From positions 10,001 to 74,000 of the forward strand of contig JAXRKP010001692.1 of NCBI GenBank assembly GCA_037039925.1: DNA of 64,000 nt. The letters run 5' to 3'. Origin of the DNA: Doris montereyensis (taxonomy: Eukaryota > Mollusca > Gastropoda > Nudibranchia > Dorididae). Made by a program: the position numbers and the translations under genes. The notes beneath the pieces are model-generated. The model had not been told where the DNA came from, made no database searches, and was given only the letters and a program-made list of their open reading frames with translations. Each line of letters begins with the position of its first letter. Position 1 is the first letter of the stretch. Positions 33,701 to 44,492 of this stretch are shown one piece after another.

Positions 33701-36700
33701 GGAACTTATATATCATAGTCATAGATGCTAGCTACAATTACCCCTCCTAAAAGAAAAGGAAAGAGTTATTAATGACATAAGAAAAGGAGATTTTTTCATT
33801 ACTAAGTTCACTTTTGGTTTAGTTACAAAAAAACATCAAAAGCAAACTGCTAGTCTTTTTATCAAATTTATAAATGCAATTACTTGTTCTTACTAAGATA
33901 ATATAATACTACAATATGTTATATATAATATAACTATTCATGATTAGGATAAAACGGTCAATAAAAACTTTACCTGCTACTTTCAATGTCATACAAAGAC
34001 GGAATGAGAATAATGGGAACACTTATGCGGGCTAAGTCTGACAATGTGTACTCCATTAGACGAGTCTGAAACCAAGAATGCACATACCATTACCACACAT
34101 ATGAAAAACAACAACAAAAAACTGTGAATTCAAATAGTGAACAAAACAATGAGTATATTCAATTATTAAAATAAAAGCAAAAGTGTCATGGTCTTTTTGA
34201 AGAATAATCAAACTATTCTTTTAAATCTCAATGTTAATTGCCCTGCGAATGCAGCAGCAGTTGTAGTACAATATTGTTATAGCAATATGAAGGTAATTGA
34301 GCAAACCCGTGCACTGAATAATTAATCTCTGTGTTGTCTTGTTCACAGACTACAAGGCAATCGATTCTAACCTATCAGTATCATCAACCAAAGCTATTCT
34401 GTACACTGTAGAAAGGAATCAAGCAGAAATGGAAAAAACTCCCGGTACGAAGTGCTACTCACTTGACCAGGAGGGGGAGCACTCTGAGAGTTCTGTTGTT
34501 CACAAACTGAGACGAGTCAACGCACTGATGGAAATTTGGGCTTGAGATGCAAGTAACACCCACAACTGAAAGAAATGCAAGTTTGAAAACGTCTTAAAAA
34601 TGAGTAGACAAACCGATAGTGCTACAAAGAGGCATAGTAGTGATCCTTTAAAAAGTGTCTTACATTCAAAGTAAGAACACCTGAATTGTTTCAAAAAACC
34701 TTTACCCATATCTTTCCTCATTAGGCTCAGGCATAAGTCAATACTTAGCTTTCTGCAGTGAGAGATGCTATTATTGGTAACTAAGTACAATGCATCTAGT
34801 AAGCAGATAAGCTGAGCTAGTTCCTGACAAGACGTTGAATGAAATATATGGACTGGACATACTTTCCTGAATGCCTTCCGCTGATGAAGTCATCTGATCT
34901 GACAGCCTCGGCTGCTTTCCTTATCTCTGTGATGAATGTTTGCCACTCTCTTCATTTGTGTGCTTTTCCCCATAATTTTTGGTGATGTTCCGCTGGTGTT
35001 AGTTACAAGGTGTTGTTTTTTTAGTTTCTTCAGATCGTTGTTAAGTGTGACTGGAGAAGTATCATGTTTGGTCTTCCTCTGTATCTGCCTTCAGTTTGTG
35101 TAAAGTAGAACGTCATTGCTTTGTTTAATGAAAAATTTTCATTTTCCTTAAAATGTGTCAAAACAAAATCTCATCCTGATTCTAGACTTTGGATTGATAT
35201 CGGCCTTTCCTTGAATTTCCTACAAAGAGATTAATTTGTTATCTTTTCCGTATACCTAATTCCAAAAATTCTTCTTAGTTGTCTGTGAAAAGCGTCCAAT
35301 TTTTCCTCCTCTGTTTTTGTTACATCCCATGTGGCACTGTTGTACATTGACACTTGACTTACTTGACTTAATTGCATAGGATGTGACGCCACCTTGCGAT
35401 CCAATTACACACAGATTTCCTCCATTTTTCTTAAGATAGTGCCCTTCTCTCCGCTGTTAGGAGTGGAATGTCGCACTGCTCCCTGATGTTGTCGGATCAT
35501 CTTTGGAGGTGGGCGTCCTCTTGGTCTTGGGTTCGTGAAATCTACCTTATAGCTGGTATTGACACGTCCGAACCAACAAAGCCTCCTATTCACCATCATA
35601 TCCTCGATTGTTTCATTCATGTTCAGTGTGTCGTGTATGTGCGTGTGTCTAAGCCTATCATGCTTAGTAACACCAAGGATAGTCCTTACGCACATTTCAT
35701 TTCGAATACCAAGAGAGCATTCATTTCATCTCTCCTCGTGGTCCATGTTTCTGTTGTACATTAATATAGAATTAATAAGGCTGTTGTAAGAGTTGAAATA
35801 TGTGGACAAGGAATAAATAAATAAATAACACCTATATTTGTGAGAAGGGGAGAGACTATCAATTCATCATTAACTTTTCGTTTCTTTGGATGTGTTTTAA
35901 ATCCCACGTATTTGTATCATATTTAATTAAGTGGCTGTTTACCTGGCCCGTGAGATTTTGTTGATGCTCTAACAACCAGGTCAGGATTCAAATCAATGAT
36001 TATTGGTGATGGCTGCTCTAAGGTGCTAATGAGGGTTAGTTTGCCCCAAAGTCCAGCACTCCATACTTCTCCCTGAAAATGAAATATCAAACAAACAAAC
36101 AAAATCGACAATAAATGACAACACCACCAATAAAGACAGAACAGATACGTGAAGTTTCCTGAAACATCATTATATGTTCTGTCTTTACTGGTGGAGTTAT
36201 CATTTATTGTCGATTTTTTTTACTCCACACCGCTGTGGCTCCTTACAATGTTTGTATTTTTATTGGTGTGGGGGAGGGGGGCAGGGTTCCTGAACATGTT
36301 TTTTAAGATTATTTGACATAGACAATTTTTTTAACCACGGCCATTGCACTCAGCATGTCTAAATTAGCTGGAAATTGTTTTTAATTTTTTATCATACTAT
36401 GGTTACCATGGGAACGCCATCATCTTGGATTTTCGTTGCGAAAATGCCTATAACTTCATATCAAATAGGCTTTTCAGATATGAACAAACATGGCTATAAC
36501 TTTGTACACACGTTATTCGGTCAATACCTAGCCGCACCCAGTAGATTTTTTCGATAAATTAAATGGTTTTGATTTTAAGAATTTTTTGAAAATGCATGTG
36601 GCAAACTTTCCAATTTTTGACAAATTTATTCACAAAAAAATTCCTCTTGCAAACATTTGAACTGTTATGTACCAAATTTGGGCACAATCAGAAAATAAAT

Positions 36701-39700
36701 TTAAAAAGTAACATTTTGAGAAAATAGCATTTTTTTCTTTCCGTTATTTTAATGTTTTTCGCATATAAACCTATTTAAGAATAATACAATACTTTGAAAT
36801 ATCATGCAATCTTGAGAGGCTATGAAATACTTCATGTCGACCCTATTTCAACTGCTCCATCCAATAGTGCAATAATCGAGATTTGTCCAATTTGTGGTAA
36901 AATTGCCTTCCTCGGGACCACCCCCCACCCCCTCCACCCTAAAGAATCTATATATTTACAAAACCATTCTTCAAACGAGATTTTAAACAATCAGAGATAG
37001 AATTATTTGAAAACCTCTAAAGCTAGTTGACTTTTTCAAAGATAGGTAACGCTACCATTTGCAAAATGTCATTGAAGTAGATCTGAATTACTAATCTCAT
37101 AAAACTGTTCACACATTTAAATCTTATCATAACAACATGAATAGTAAAATAGAAGATATTGACTTTTCTACAAATATCTATGGATACACGTTACACTTAC
37201 ACTAGGGCCTAGCACAGCAGACAGGCCTTCCACAATGTTAATGTAACCTGAATTTGGAGACTTGTTACGTGGCTGCGTAGATGGAGAGAATTTAAGAAGT
37301 AATTTTTTCAAATAAGTAACATAATATTTCTAAACAATATAGAATAGTCAAATTTTTATTTTTATTTCTTTTCAACTTTTTTTCAAGATAACTGATCGAG
37401 TTACACATCTTGCGAAAGCATTTTAAAGAAGTCTAAACGAACAAAGTTTTCTAAAGTTATGTAAAAAGAGTAACTTTGCAGCATTGGAAAGCATTGTCAT
37501 AATTCTATCAATTACCCAATAAATGTAGTGAAGAACAAATGAAGATAGTTTGAGAGAAATAGAACGAGATGTAAGGTTTGGACAATATCGTATGAGAAAC
37601 CTAATACTAAATTCAATTGATGACATCCAATATTCTTACAATGAAAGCAGTTACGGTAATACCAGAATTAATAGCCTTTCACATTGAAATCATCAGGTAA
37701 TATATCATGCCACAGATCTAAGGTTTGACGACAGAGTAGAGGTTCAAGTTACTCTTTTCTCTCTTTATTAATGTCATTCCCATTTTACCTTTTGATACCA
37801 GGGTTTCATTTTACTGGATGAGTTTTGCATGGTATTATTTATTAACAAGCATTTTACACCCCAGGTGATATAAGGTATGACTATTAAATTGAGTCAGTAT
37901 TCAAAACTGAGGCTACTTTTTAAATTATAAAACCGTTTGAAAATGGCGGCTTAAGTGAATGGAAATTCCTCTGAAAGACCAGGCAGAAAACAATGAAATT
38001 TTCCTAAATTAAATGTGACTTCTGGTAGAAAAGTTCTTTTTATTGAAAATGATCTTGGAACCATTTCAAACCTACATGCAACATATTACTCTTAGTTGTC
38101 TAGCAACAGAGCCTTTCACACATTAAGGTGGACCAACGAAGAATTAGATACAAGGATATAATACCTCAACCATAATTTCATCTGAAACAATCTCAAAGAG
38201 GTTACTTAACATTCTTGGACTTCTTCTTTCTGATTAAACGATGAGTTTCCACAAAGACGATACTTTAATTAGATCTGTTCATTCCCTCAAGTTTAAGTCT
38301 TTGTATTGAAAGCCAATTTAAATTCCATTTGGAGTGTCAAAATTTGAGTTATTCTAAGACTTCAATATCATATGTTACTGACCACATTAATTGATTTCAA
38401 CTTTCAAAAATATAAAAATAGCATGTGCTTGCAAATTCCAGGAGAATAAAATTTACTCCGCACTTGTCATCAAAGAAGCCTCAATGAGTTATTGAGATAT
38501 AAAAAATAGTAGGCCTATATATATGAGAAAATATGAGAAAACAAAACTCAATAAAAACATGTGAAATAAAGCATGGATCTCACCTCCGACATACTTGTGT
38601 TCAAAGCTGTTTTTTCAGCAACGTTTATCCCAAACTGGAAAACAAAAACAAGCCTTTTTCAAAATACCTAATCCTTAAATTTATTTCAAAGAAAGAAAAA
38701 ACAAAAAAGAAACCATTGGTAAGAATTTTTTTAACTTTTTTCAATGTTTTAATCAAAACCTATAAACAACTTAAAAGTCATAGAGACACCATAGTGAAAA
38801 GCAAATAACACTTGACAACAAAACCTGCAATATGTTTGTCACAATACACTGTAAGTGAAAGCAAGCATATTTCATGGGATTTGATTTGATTTGATTTACC
38901 CACATCCACAAGGTGATCTCTGGGTTTTGGTAGAATTCTTAATTTTGCTCTGTAAACAGCCAGAGTGTTGTGATCTGCACACAAGACCTCCTTTTTAACA
39001 TCCATCTCCGATAGAACTAGATGTTGATCCACCTAACCTGGACCACCAGAGGGAAGATTTTGCTCGAAAAAAAGTCAAGAAAATATTTCAAATGTTGGTG
39101 GGGCTTGAACCCACTACCTTTTGGTGGAGAGGCCGACACATTGCCACTGGACTACCGAGTCCCCTGTTTCATGGGATGCTACTAATACTATGTATAGTGA
39201 TGAAATAATAACCCGCTGTGAGGGGAAGGGAAAGACACAGACACTGTGGGTAGACAGTTTTTTTAAACAAAATAAACGTGACTGAACTAATTCACATGAA
39301 GGAACTTAAGCAAACATCTGATTCTAATATCTAAGTTACAAAATGAAGAAAATAACACATTTCCATTATATCTAAGCTAATGTTATTTACAGGACAACAA
39401 ACAGAGAACATACAAATCTGGAAGCTAATTCATCTTGCTGGGCGACCTTGGGTCGTACTGGTTTCATGGACAAATAAGGCTTTACCTCTTGTGCTGACGA
39501 CACAAAACTGTATCCCAGATTCTAAAGCAGATGAAGTTGTGGAAAAAAGAAATTAACAGCAAAGCCATGTGGATGAGTACATCTCACACCCTCTCCACTA
39601 TTATCCCGACCCTCCACAACCCAAAGCCACGGAAAGAGAGAAATTGCAGTATGGTTACTAATCACTGTACAAATAAAAAACTTTTTGTCATATCTGATAC

Positions 39701-42275
39701 AGTTACGTCTCGATAGTTTGAGCACTTCCGTTCTAAGCTATTTGTCAGAATTATCAAGACACTTTAATTATCAAATCACTGATCAAACTGACACATTGTA
39801 AATCAGTGAAAGGCCTCAGAACTTACAGTAATGTAGGCCTAGTGCATTTTACGTGGCACAAAGCACTATGATGCTGTTCATTAATCGCTGATGTGGTGTA
39901 AGAAAGTTGAGTTGGGTGGCTTTGCTGCACCATCAGCTGACTGGTTAGATTATCTCAAACAGTTGAGTGTTTGGTTTATCTAAGCATAAACTTTCTATAT
40001 TGTAGTAATTTGTTCCAAAATTAGGTGTTCGGATCCGAAATCCCAAATTTCCGGATTATCGGGTACAAATATTTCAAATAAAGAAGAAAAAGTCTGTCCC
40101 CAGCTGATCTGTTCGGATTTTCAGGATATCCGGATTATCCAAAGTCCAGACTATCGAGACTTGCCTGTACTATGATGGAAAGCAAGAAAAGATTAAAGTA
40201 TCTAGAAATAACAAGGTAGTGTTTTTCTTTTATTTCAGTTTCTCAAAATAATGATTTCATAGAAATCTAAACGATGTAAAACTTTTGGTTTATTTTGAAG
40301 AGGAAACAACTACGCACGTGAATCTAGATTCTATGTTCCATTTTTTCAAACTCACGGTTATTTCATCTAAAATCTCAAAAACAAGCATGCGATTTGCTGA
40401 GATAAAGGCCTCATTGACAGCACCAATACATTCTTTCACAATATCTTGCACTCTGAAAATTGAAACAAAAATGTTTTTAAATGACACAAAAACACTACAC
40501 TGTTTATTTGTACATTTCAACCAATAATAAAATTCAGATATATAATATAACATTATGCATTTTCACATTCAATGCATTCAAAAGACAGAAATCAAAAAAC
40601 ATGTTGACATTGTCCATAATCATCTTATAAAACAAAAATGCAATGACATTGACAAACAGCATTATTTATCTTTCACAAATTTGTATCTTGGCAAATAAAG
40701 AAAAATGTTTCGATTGAAAATACAGAAATCTTTTTAGACATATTAAAACAAACTGGAATTTAACATGACAATTAATTCAAATATAATATGGTATTTTTTA
40801 AATTGAAGTTACTGTGTTATTTTTGCTTAAAGGAAGAGAACAAAAACCTTGAAATAACTAAATTGTCAAAGAGAATCTCTAAAAAGATAAAGATAAACCT
40901 TCTCATTGGAGGAGTAGGTCGTCAGTAAGGGTCTTTTAAATAACTACAATGTAAAAACCTTTTTGGGAAATAAAATTGATGGAATTTTGTTTTCACATTA
41001 TTGTCAGTTTACCTTTGAAGAAAATCTAGACAGACCAGTGGAGTTAACGAAACATCAGATGATGGGGAGGCCTGAACAGCCACAAAGTAAATGTCATTTT
41101 TACTTAGATAAAAAAGTCAATTCCACCTTCTCTCTGTGGATTTATGAACAGATGAAAAACATATCAAATGGTAATAAAACAGATTGATGATTACACAGCA
41201 GCCATTTAAAACAAGAGTCTAATCACAATGTGGCATCCATATTAATCATTTTATGACACTCGTATCGTTGGCTCAGAATCTTATTGTCCTAAATACACAC
41301 TTATTGACAACTTTGGAGTTATGTATATCAATCAGATTCACAGTCGTCCATTGTCCAGTCTAAACAAAAAATGAAACCAAATTCAGTCTACATTTGTCAC
41401 AAATTTCATTTGCATTTTGTCCTTATATATCCTCTTTCCAAGATAAAAACACATTAGAACCCTTTTGCTAAGAATGGGTTTATGTGTTGTTATGACAACA
41501 TAATCCTGAGCCAACAAACATGACAAAACACAAGCAGCTATAATTATTTCTATTGTGATTCAAAGACTATCTCATTTCTCTTCTTACAGATTGTTTCCTT
41601 ACTAGAGGTGTGACGATCCAAAATATATCATGTATTAATCATACGTTTGTAATGACTTCAATAAATCCGTGGAACGGTTGCAGTGATACAAAATTTTCTC
41701 GCCCGTCCTCTACTGTCTATAATAAACAGTCAACAGATTTATTTATTTTTCAAAAATAAAATTTGACCTGATGATAAGACACCAAAATAAGCCTAACAAT
41801 CTAAGTAATATACAAGTACCGTATGCCTTCATTTACTAGACCTAAGCTTGTGCTTGCGTAATATTATTACAGACCAATCTGCACTTACAAAATATGGGTG
41901 AAGCCCTTTGGGTCCATGAAGCTTCATGTTCTTTGCAAACATTTGTTGAGCTTTCCTAAAGGGTAGATTATTCAAACCTAAGGCACATGTTGTAAAAGAA
42001 AATCAACTTTTTTCATAAGAGTTATGGTAGAGTGCTAAAAAATGTATGATAACTCCATATAAGATGTTATAATATTTTCTGCATATATAACAAATTTAAT
42101 TTAATATTATTCACACCTACCTAAATAAATAAGACATCATTTATATATCAATTTCTTTATATTTAGTGTATTCTTGATAAACATCAATTTCAGGCCAGAT
42201 CTGTCTTAGACAAAGGATACATTGCTTGTGTACTAAAACAGTGCATTGCTGGTCAAGGATCATGACCTCTGACAT
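30505..42275 (-). CDS. AP4M1: AP4M1, AP-4 adaptor complex subunit mu (whole gene, 13 exons)
   Basis: The mu subunit of AP-4, a trans-Golgi adaptor that selects tyrosine-based cargo signals and exports cargo such as ATG9A. Exons in transcript order: 42275-42221, 41977-41889, 41133-41013, 40452-40356, 39521-39486, 38634-38584, 37272-37201, 36072-35943, 34565-34463, 34065-33974, 33572-33476, 33091-32974 and 30759-30505. All have AG/GT borders and matching phases. The longin half is exons 1-5 (VMILDQQCTVLVHK; NDIYFVAVQ; ISANRMLVFEILDEI). The mu-homology half is exons 7-13 (SGYINIVEGLSAVL; NFHQCV; RTLRV; LMEYTLSD; IGPITLTFNVMHFSASGLVV). AP-4 is preferred over mu1-3 because of SANxxLVFEILDEI and MEYTLSD. 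Three single-base breaks lie in exons 3, 9 and 11. Confidence 0.88.
30880..31310 (+). mobile_element. LINE C-terminal fragment in an AP4M1 intron
   Basis: Frames on the + strand give LNWKPLEERRKDNRLKFLHK followed by IIHRKV, then YITYNTNIYKNSFV, the LxWxxLxxRRxxxxxxxxYKIxxxxV and YxxSFFPRTIxxWN pattern of jockey/RTE-type tails. It is antisense to AP4M1. Confidence 0.8.
31310..32160. other. Intronic, no recognised element
   Basis: AT-rich AP4M1 intron 12 sequence with a short (AAAT)n near 31408-31430. Confidence 0.5.
32165..32700 (+). repeat. Internally deleted copy of the 56-60 kb repeat, with a pogo-like MITE end inside
   Basis: 32170-32520 matches 56480-56880 (AAAATGGTCCATCCTCATTT; GATTCCAAACATATGA; AAGTCATGTTTTTCAGTCAA; CTCAATAAGATGTGAAGTCT). 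32636-32700 matches 57450-57525 (GTGGAGACGTA-type words; GGCTTCTAAATCTCC). Between them, 32545-32633 is the right end of the 18.4-kb pogo-like family, ending GCATTTAGGCAGTCATTACT. Confidence 0.75.
32974..33091 (-). CDS. AP4M1: AP4M1 exon 12
   Basis: Acceptor TTATCTCTAG, donor TCAGA|GTAAGT. FNPEQKLAEWEMKKMHGRSE matches the mu xWxIxxxxGxxE segment (WDLPRVQGGSQ in mu4). Confidence 0.9.
33476..33572 (-). CDS. AP4M1: AP4M1 exon 11 (one base long)
   Basis: The acceptor follows an A run (AAAAAAAG); donor ATGAG|GTAAGA. Reads DKKLVLRLINQ, then from the next frame EKVMPQHLLKVKVQFPNQVM, the strand pattern SxxLxVxLxxP. A surplus G in CAAGGAG (about 33538-33541) explains the shift. Confidence 0.78.
33974..34065 (-). 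CDS. AP4M1: AP4M1 exon 10
   Basis: Acceptor TTGGTTTCAG, donor AGCAG|GTAAAG. TRLMEYTLSDLARISVPIIL fits the mu4 LTVMRYQLSD region well. Confidence 0.9.
34463..34565 (-). CDS. AP4M1: AP4M1 exon 9 (one base short)
   Basis: Acceptor TTTCTTTCAG, donor TCAA|GTGAGT. Encodes NFHQCVDSSQFVNNRTLRVL, the FHxCVxxxxFxxxR motif. The C run at 34473-34477 (C5 on this strand) must be C6 for the exon to end in the expected PPxG and join exon 10 in phase. Confidence 0.88.
34850..35345 (-). mobile_element. LINE RT C-terminal relic
   Basis: The - strand reads EEEKLDAFHRQLRRIFGIRY at about 35265-35325, the hallmark of endonuclease/RT LINE tails. Further on, a possible GRYRGRP-type basic motif lies in another frame near 35080. 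Many stops. Confidence 0.7.
35400..35765 (-). mobile_element. Second LINE RT C-terminal relic
   Basis: The - strand frame 35405-35695 contains MCVRTILGVTKHDRLRHTHI, then NRRLCWFGRV and PRGRPPPKMI, which is the same tail motif set as in the relic at 640-963. Confidence 0.8.
35943..36072 (-). CDS. AP4M1: AP4M1 exon 8
   Basis: Acceptor TTTCATTTTCAG, donor GCCAG|GTAAAC. Encodes GEVWSAGLWGKLTLISTLEQ and IIIDLNPDLVV, the GxLxLxSxL strand and the following R/D-rich loop of mu proteins. Confidence 0.88.
36106..36212. repeat. Foldback hairpin element, copy 2
   Basis: The left arm 36106-36143 (CGACAATAAATGACAACACC then ACCAATAAAGACAGAACA) and the right arm 36175-36212 (TGTTCTGTCTTTACTGGTGG then AGTTATCATTTATTGTCG) pair almost perfectly around a 31-nt loop. 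It lies 34 bp upstream of AP4M1 exon 8, in intron 7. Confidence 0.88.
37201..37272 (-). CDS. AP4M1: AP4M1 exon 7 (start of mu-homology domain)
   Basis: Acceptor CTACGCAG, donor CTAGT|GTAAGT. SGYINIVEGLSAVLGPS matches the NExFLDVVExLSxLI strand. Confidence 0.88.
37280..38580. other. AP4M1 intron 6, no recognised element
   Basis: AT-rich sequence. Nothing matched the repeat families seen elsewhere in the window. Confidence 0.5.
38584..38634 (-). CDS. AP4M1: AP4M1 exon 6 (linker)
   Basis: Acceptor TTTTCCAG, donor CGGAG|GTGAGA. The open frame FGINVAEKTALNTSMSE is in phase with both neighbours and falls in the variable linker. Conservation is weak, so splice signals and phase carry this call. 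Confidence 0.55.
38872..39165 (-). mobile_element. Family B SINE, full length
   Basis: On the - strand the head GGGGACTCGGTAGTCCAGTG is followed by GTGTCGGCCTCTCCACC and the B box GTGGGTTCAAGCCCC. The body has GGTTAGGTGGATCAACATCT, GAGGTCTTGTGTGCAGATCA and GCTGTTTACAGAGC, ending AAATCAAATCAAATCAAATC. Only a few apparent losses. In AP4M1 intron 5. Confidence 0.85.
39486..39521 (-). CDS. AP4M1: AP4M1 exon 5 (36-nt microexon)
   Basis: Acceptor TGCTTTAG, donor AAGAG|GTAAAG. Encodes NLGYSFVSSAQE, matching the DYGYxQTTS segment after ELLDE in mu subunits. Confidence 0.75.
39700..40167. mobile_element. Short Tigger/pogo-like MITE
   Basis: The left end CAGTTACGTCTCGATAGTTT and the inverted right end CAGGCAAGTCTCGATAGTCT form terminal inverted repeats, flanked by TA at 39698-39699 and 40168-40169. 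The inner part repeats CCGGATTATC-type words. 468 bp, no coding sequence. In AP4M1 intron 4. Confidence 0.82.
40356..40452 (-). CDS. AP4M1: AP4M1 exon 4
   Basis: Acceptor CAATTTTCAG, donor AACC|GTGAGT. Encodes VQDIVKECIGAVNEAFISAN and MLVFEILDEIT, the last longin helix and the ELLDE signature. Confidence 0.93.
41013..41133 (-). CDS. AP4M1: AP4M1 exon 3 (one base short)
   Basis: Acceptor AATCCACAG, donor CAAAG|GTAAAC. Reads EGGIDFF, then after a T run of six at about 41111-41116 continues one frame over as SKNDIYFVAVQASPSSDVSL. A seven-T run would keep the frame. The match to the mu pattern FIxIxxxxLYLVA is clear. Confidence 0.8.
41889..41977 (-). CDS. AP4M1: AP4M1 exon 2
   Basis: Acceptor TGTGCCTTAG, donor TTTT|GTAAGT. 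Encodes LPFRKAQQMFAKNMKLHG; its spacing to exon 1 equals that in mu4 proteins (helix 1 of longin). The split Cys codon joins exon 1 in frame. Confidence 0.75.
42221..42275 (-). CDS. AP4M1: AP4M1 exon 1 (start of longin domain)
   Basis: MSEVMILDQQCTVLVHKQ aligns without gaps to the first strand pair of the mu4 longin domain. The donor is AAT|GTATCC. The frame stays open upstream to another ATG at 42416, so a 47-residue or longer extension is possible. The internal start is preferred because family members begin here. Confidence 0.75.
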
Positions 42276-42679
42276 CTGACCTAGAGATTGAGGACTCAGA
42301 TTTTCCTGAGGTGCAGGAGGAGTCCATAGCACATGTCCTTTATCTTGGACATCATCATTGTCAATAGCCAATGTCTGCCCAGGATCAACTGGTTGTGATG
42401 TGGCAACTTTAGACATTATCATTCAGAAAACTTGAGATTATCTGAAAATTTCATTGTACATCAAAATAAAAATGGTACAATATGTGATTTTAAAAATCAA
42501 AGATTACATTTTATACAGCATGACTCATTAAAAATGCAGTGGAAAGAGTTACAAGTGTTACAGCTAGATTCAGTGAATCTTAATTCAAAAATAAAGAAAG
42601 GAAAAATATCATTATATTTTATTGAGCATATTTCAGCAAAAATCTATCGTTAATGACAATATAAGCAAGGGTACGTACA

Positions 42680-43076
42680 AGAAATAATTTGACAAACAAC
42701 ACAGTGCAAGAGATCTACCTACACTTCAAGGCAATTATCATGTTCTGTTGAAACTCGATAATGACCAGGCATGGACAACATCTGAAATGGTTTTTATATC
42801 AACTTGGTCACGACTCAAATCATATTTGGTGAACACAGGTAGTATAGCAAGATATTATGCAGATCCTTTTCGATGCAAAGAGAAACATTGTAGTGAGACA
42901 CAACCGATGATGATTTACCAGCTCACTCCAATGCCAAATCTTCCCCAAAAAGGGAGGATGGATGTGGAACAAATCACCCTGCTGCTGACGCAACTTCTAA
43001 GGCTGCAGCTCTAACATGTGTCACGAGACATGGCAGAAGAATCGTTCCACCTGCTCATTACACTGAGTAACAGCAA
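42680..43076 (+). mobile_element. Ty3/gypsy pol C-terminus, relic
   Basis: Broken + frames contain ARDLPTLQGNYHVLLKLDND, LKSYLVNTG and, at the end, TRHGRRIVPPAHYTE before a stop. These match the region after the integrase core, where a PxSYxVxTxxG(xx)RRNRxxL segment precedes TRxGRxxxPPxxY. Integrase and RT are absent upstream, so this is a 5'-truncated insertion next to the AP4M1 5' end. Confidence 0.75.
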
Positions 43077-43168
43077 AATTACATGGCCTGTAGGTTTGAA
43101 TAGCTAACCAATCTGATTAGCATACATCGTAGACGATCTCAATTGACCTTAATCAGTCACAACGGGGG

Positions 43169-43428
43169 TGTAGTGGTCATTAAACATTTGACACACGTTT
43201 ACACAACAAAAACAAAGGACGAATTCAAGCAATGCTGATAAGTTTCAGAAAGAAGTATTTTATTGTTGAACGTGTTAGTAGTAAGTGTGTTGTTTCGTGG
43301 TTAGTCGTCAGAAAGAGAGAGGAGAGAGAGAGAGAGCTGCTCAGCCAGTGACCAGATGACCCACTGTCCGTGTCACTGTCACCAAGTGACAGTGTGGTTC
43401 TGCTCAATGTGTTAGCCTAGCCGCTACA
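43169..43428 (+). repeat. LTR of the truncated Ty3/gypsy relic
   Basis: Begins TGTAGTGGTC straight after the purine run AACGGGGG (a likely polypurine tract) and ends CCGCTACA. The terminal TGTAG/CTACA are perfect inverted repeats. About 260 bp, with a GA-rich interior. No second LTR in the window. Confidence 0.7.
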
Positions 43429-43429
43429 A

Positions 43430-44220
43430 GGGCAAGATTTCACACCCATGGCCGGTCAGGGGTGTGGGAAGTAATCCGTGAAGCCAGCCACATTGAGGCC
43501 ATAGCCATGCCCCAAAACATACACAGACGTCTTGCACACTTTTGCGGTAAAAATCAAATGATGTACAATTGTAAATAGATCTAGATAGATCTACGTCCTG
43601 CTTTGTACATAGACTAGATAGGCCTACACGTACTCAATTGGGTTGATGTTGAAAGTAAAAGTAAACCTGTTGGGAGCGATCTGCAATCTTGAGCTTTTTT
43701 TTCTTTTAATAAAACCCCTTCTTATCAGCTATAATTGGAAACTGGATAGTAGGAGAGATATACTATTTAATATTTAACTTATTTAATACACTAGTTTGTA
43801 ATAGAGATCTAGATTTCAGATCTAGTCACTGTCACACCGAGTCAGGGTCAATCGAAGTGATTATCTTCCCTCCTTATCACATCTTTCTTTGCAATTGAGA
43901 TTTTTTGTGAGTGTTGTCCAAAAGTTTGCAACATCTTACCTTGGGATAATATCGGTGTAGATGTATACATTTGGCTCTGGGAAATTAAGGGTTAATAGTG
44001 CCGAGATTCATTCCTTTCGCTAGCATCTCGTCTTCGTAAACCATCAATGTTTATGTTTTGCAACCAATTTTATCTTCTCAATAAGGAAACATTTCTAGAT
44101 CTAGTTCCGCAATGCCGTTAAGCGTTATCCAACGATTGTTTCATAAAATAACCGGAATAGACTGTGGAAGTAGAAATAGTCGACATATCCATTACAGGAA
44201 ACGAAACGCAGGGGGTAGAG
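43430..44220. other. Intergenic, no gene recognised
   Basis: Contains TAGATCTAGATAGATCTA at 43577-43594 and a similar word at 43806-43824. Nothing else recognisable. Confidence 0.5.
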
Positions 44221-44224
44221 GGGG

Positions 44225-44492
44225 GGAATTCTGTAGTCCAGAGGCAAGGTGTCGACCTCTTAACCCTATGGTCGTGGGTTCAAAATATTCTCGTTTTTTT
44301 ATAGTAAAATCTACCCTCTGGTCCGGGTAGGTGGATCGACTCAGCTGAGACTGACAATAAAAGGAGGTTCTGTGTGAAGATCCCAACACTATGTGTACGT
44401 TAACGATCCCATAGCAGTCCGGGCAAACTTAAAAATCCTACCAAAAACCCCGAGATCACCTTAGTTGTGGATGTGGCTAAATCAAAATCAAA
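44225..44492 (+). mobile_element. Family B SINE, full length
   Basis: Head CTGTAGTCCAGAGGCAAGGT, B box GTCGTGGGTTCAAAAT, CTGGTCCGGGTAGGTGGATC, GAGGTTCTGTGTGAAGATCC, GATCCCATAGCAGTCCGGGC, tail AAATCAAAATCAAAT. Confidence 0.85.

Noticed and set aside
40963..41187. Plus-strand open frame of 74 residues
   Set aside because: Lies antisense to AP4M1 exon 3, which has splice borders and family motifs.
41330..41372. Extra AP4M1 exon reading DWTMDDCESD followed by a stop
   Set aside because: The acceptor is plausible, but the longin sequence continues correctly from exon 2 to the exon at 41013-41133 without it.
42432..42653. Plus-strand 73-residue open frame upstream of the gypsy relic
   Set aside because: AT-rich, no domain, antisense to the possible AP4M1 leader.
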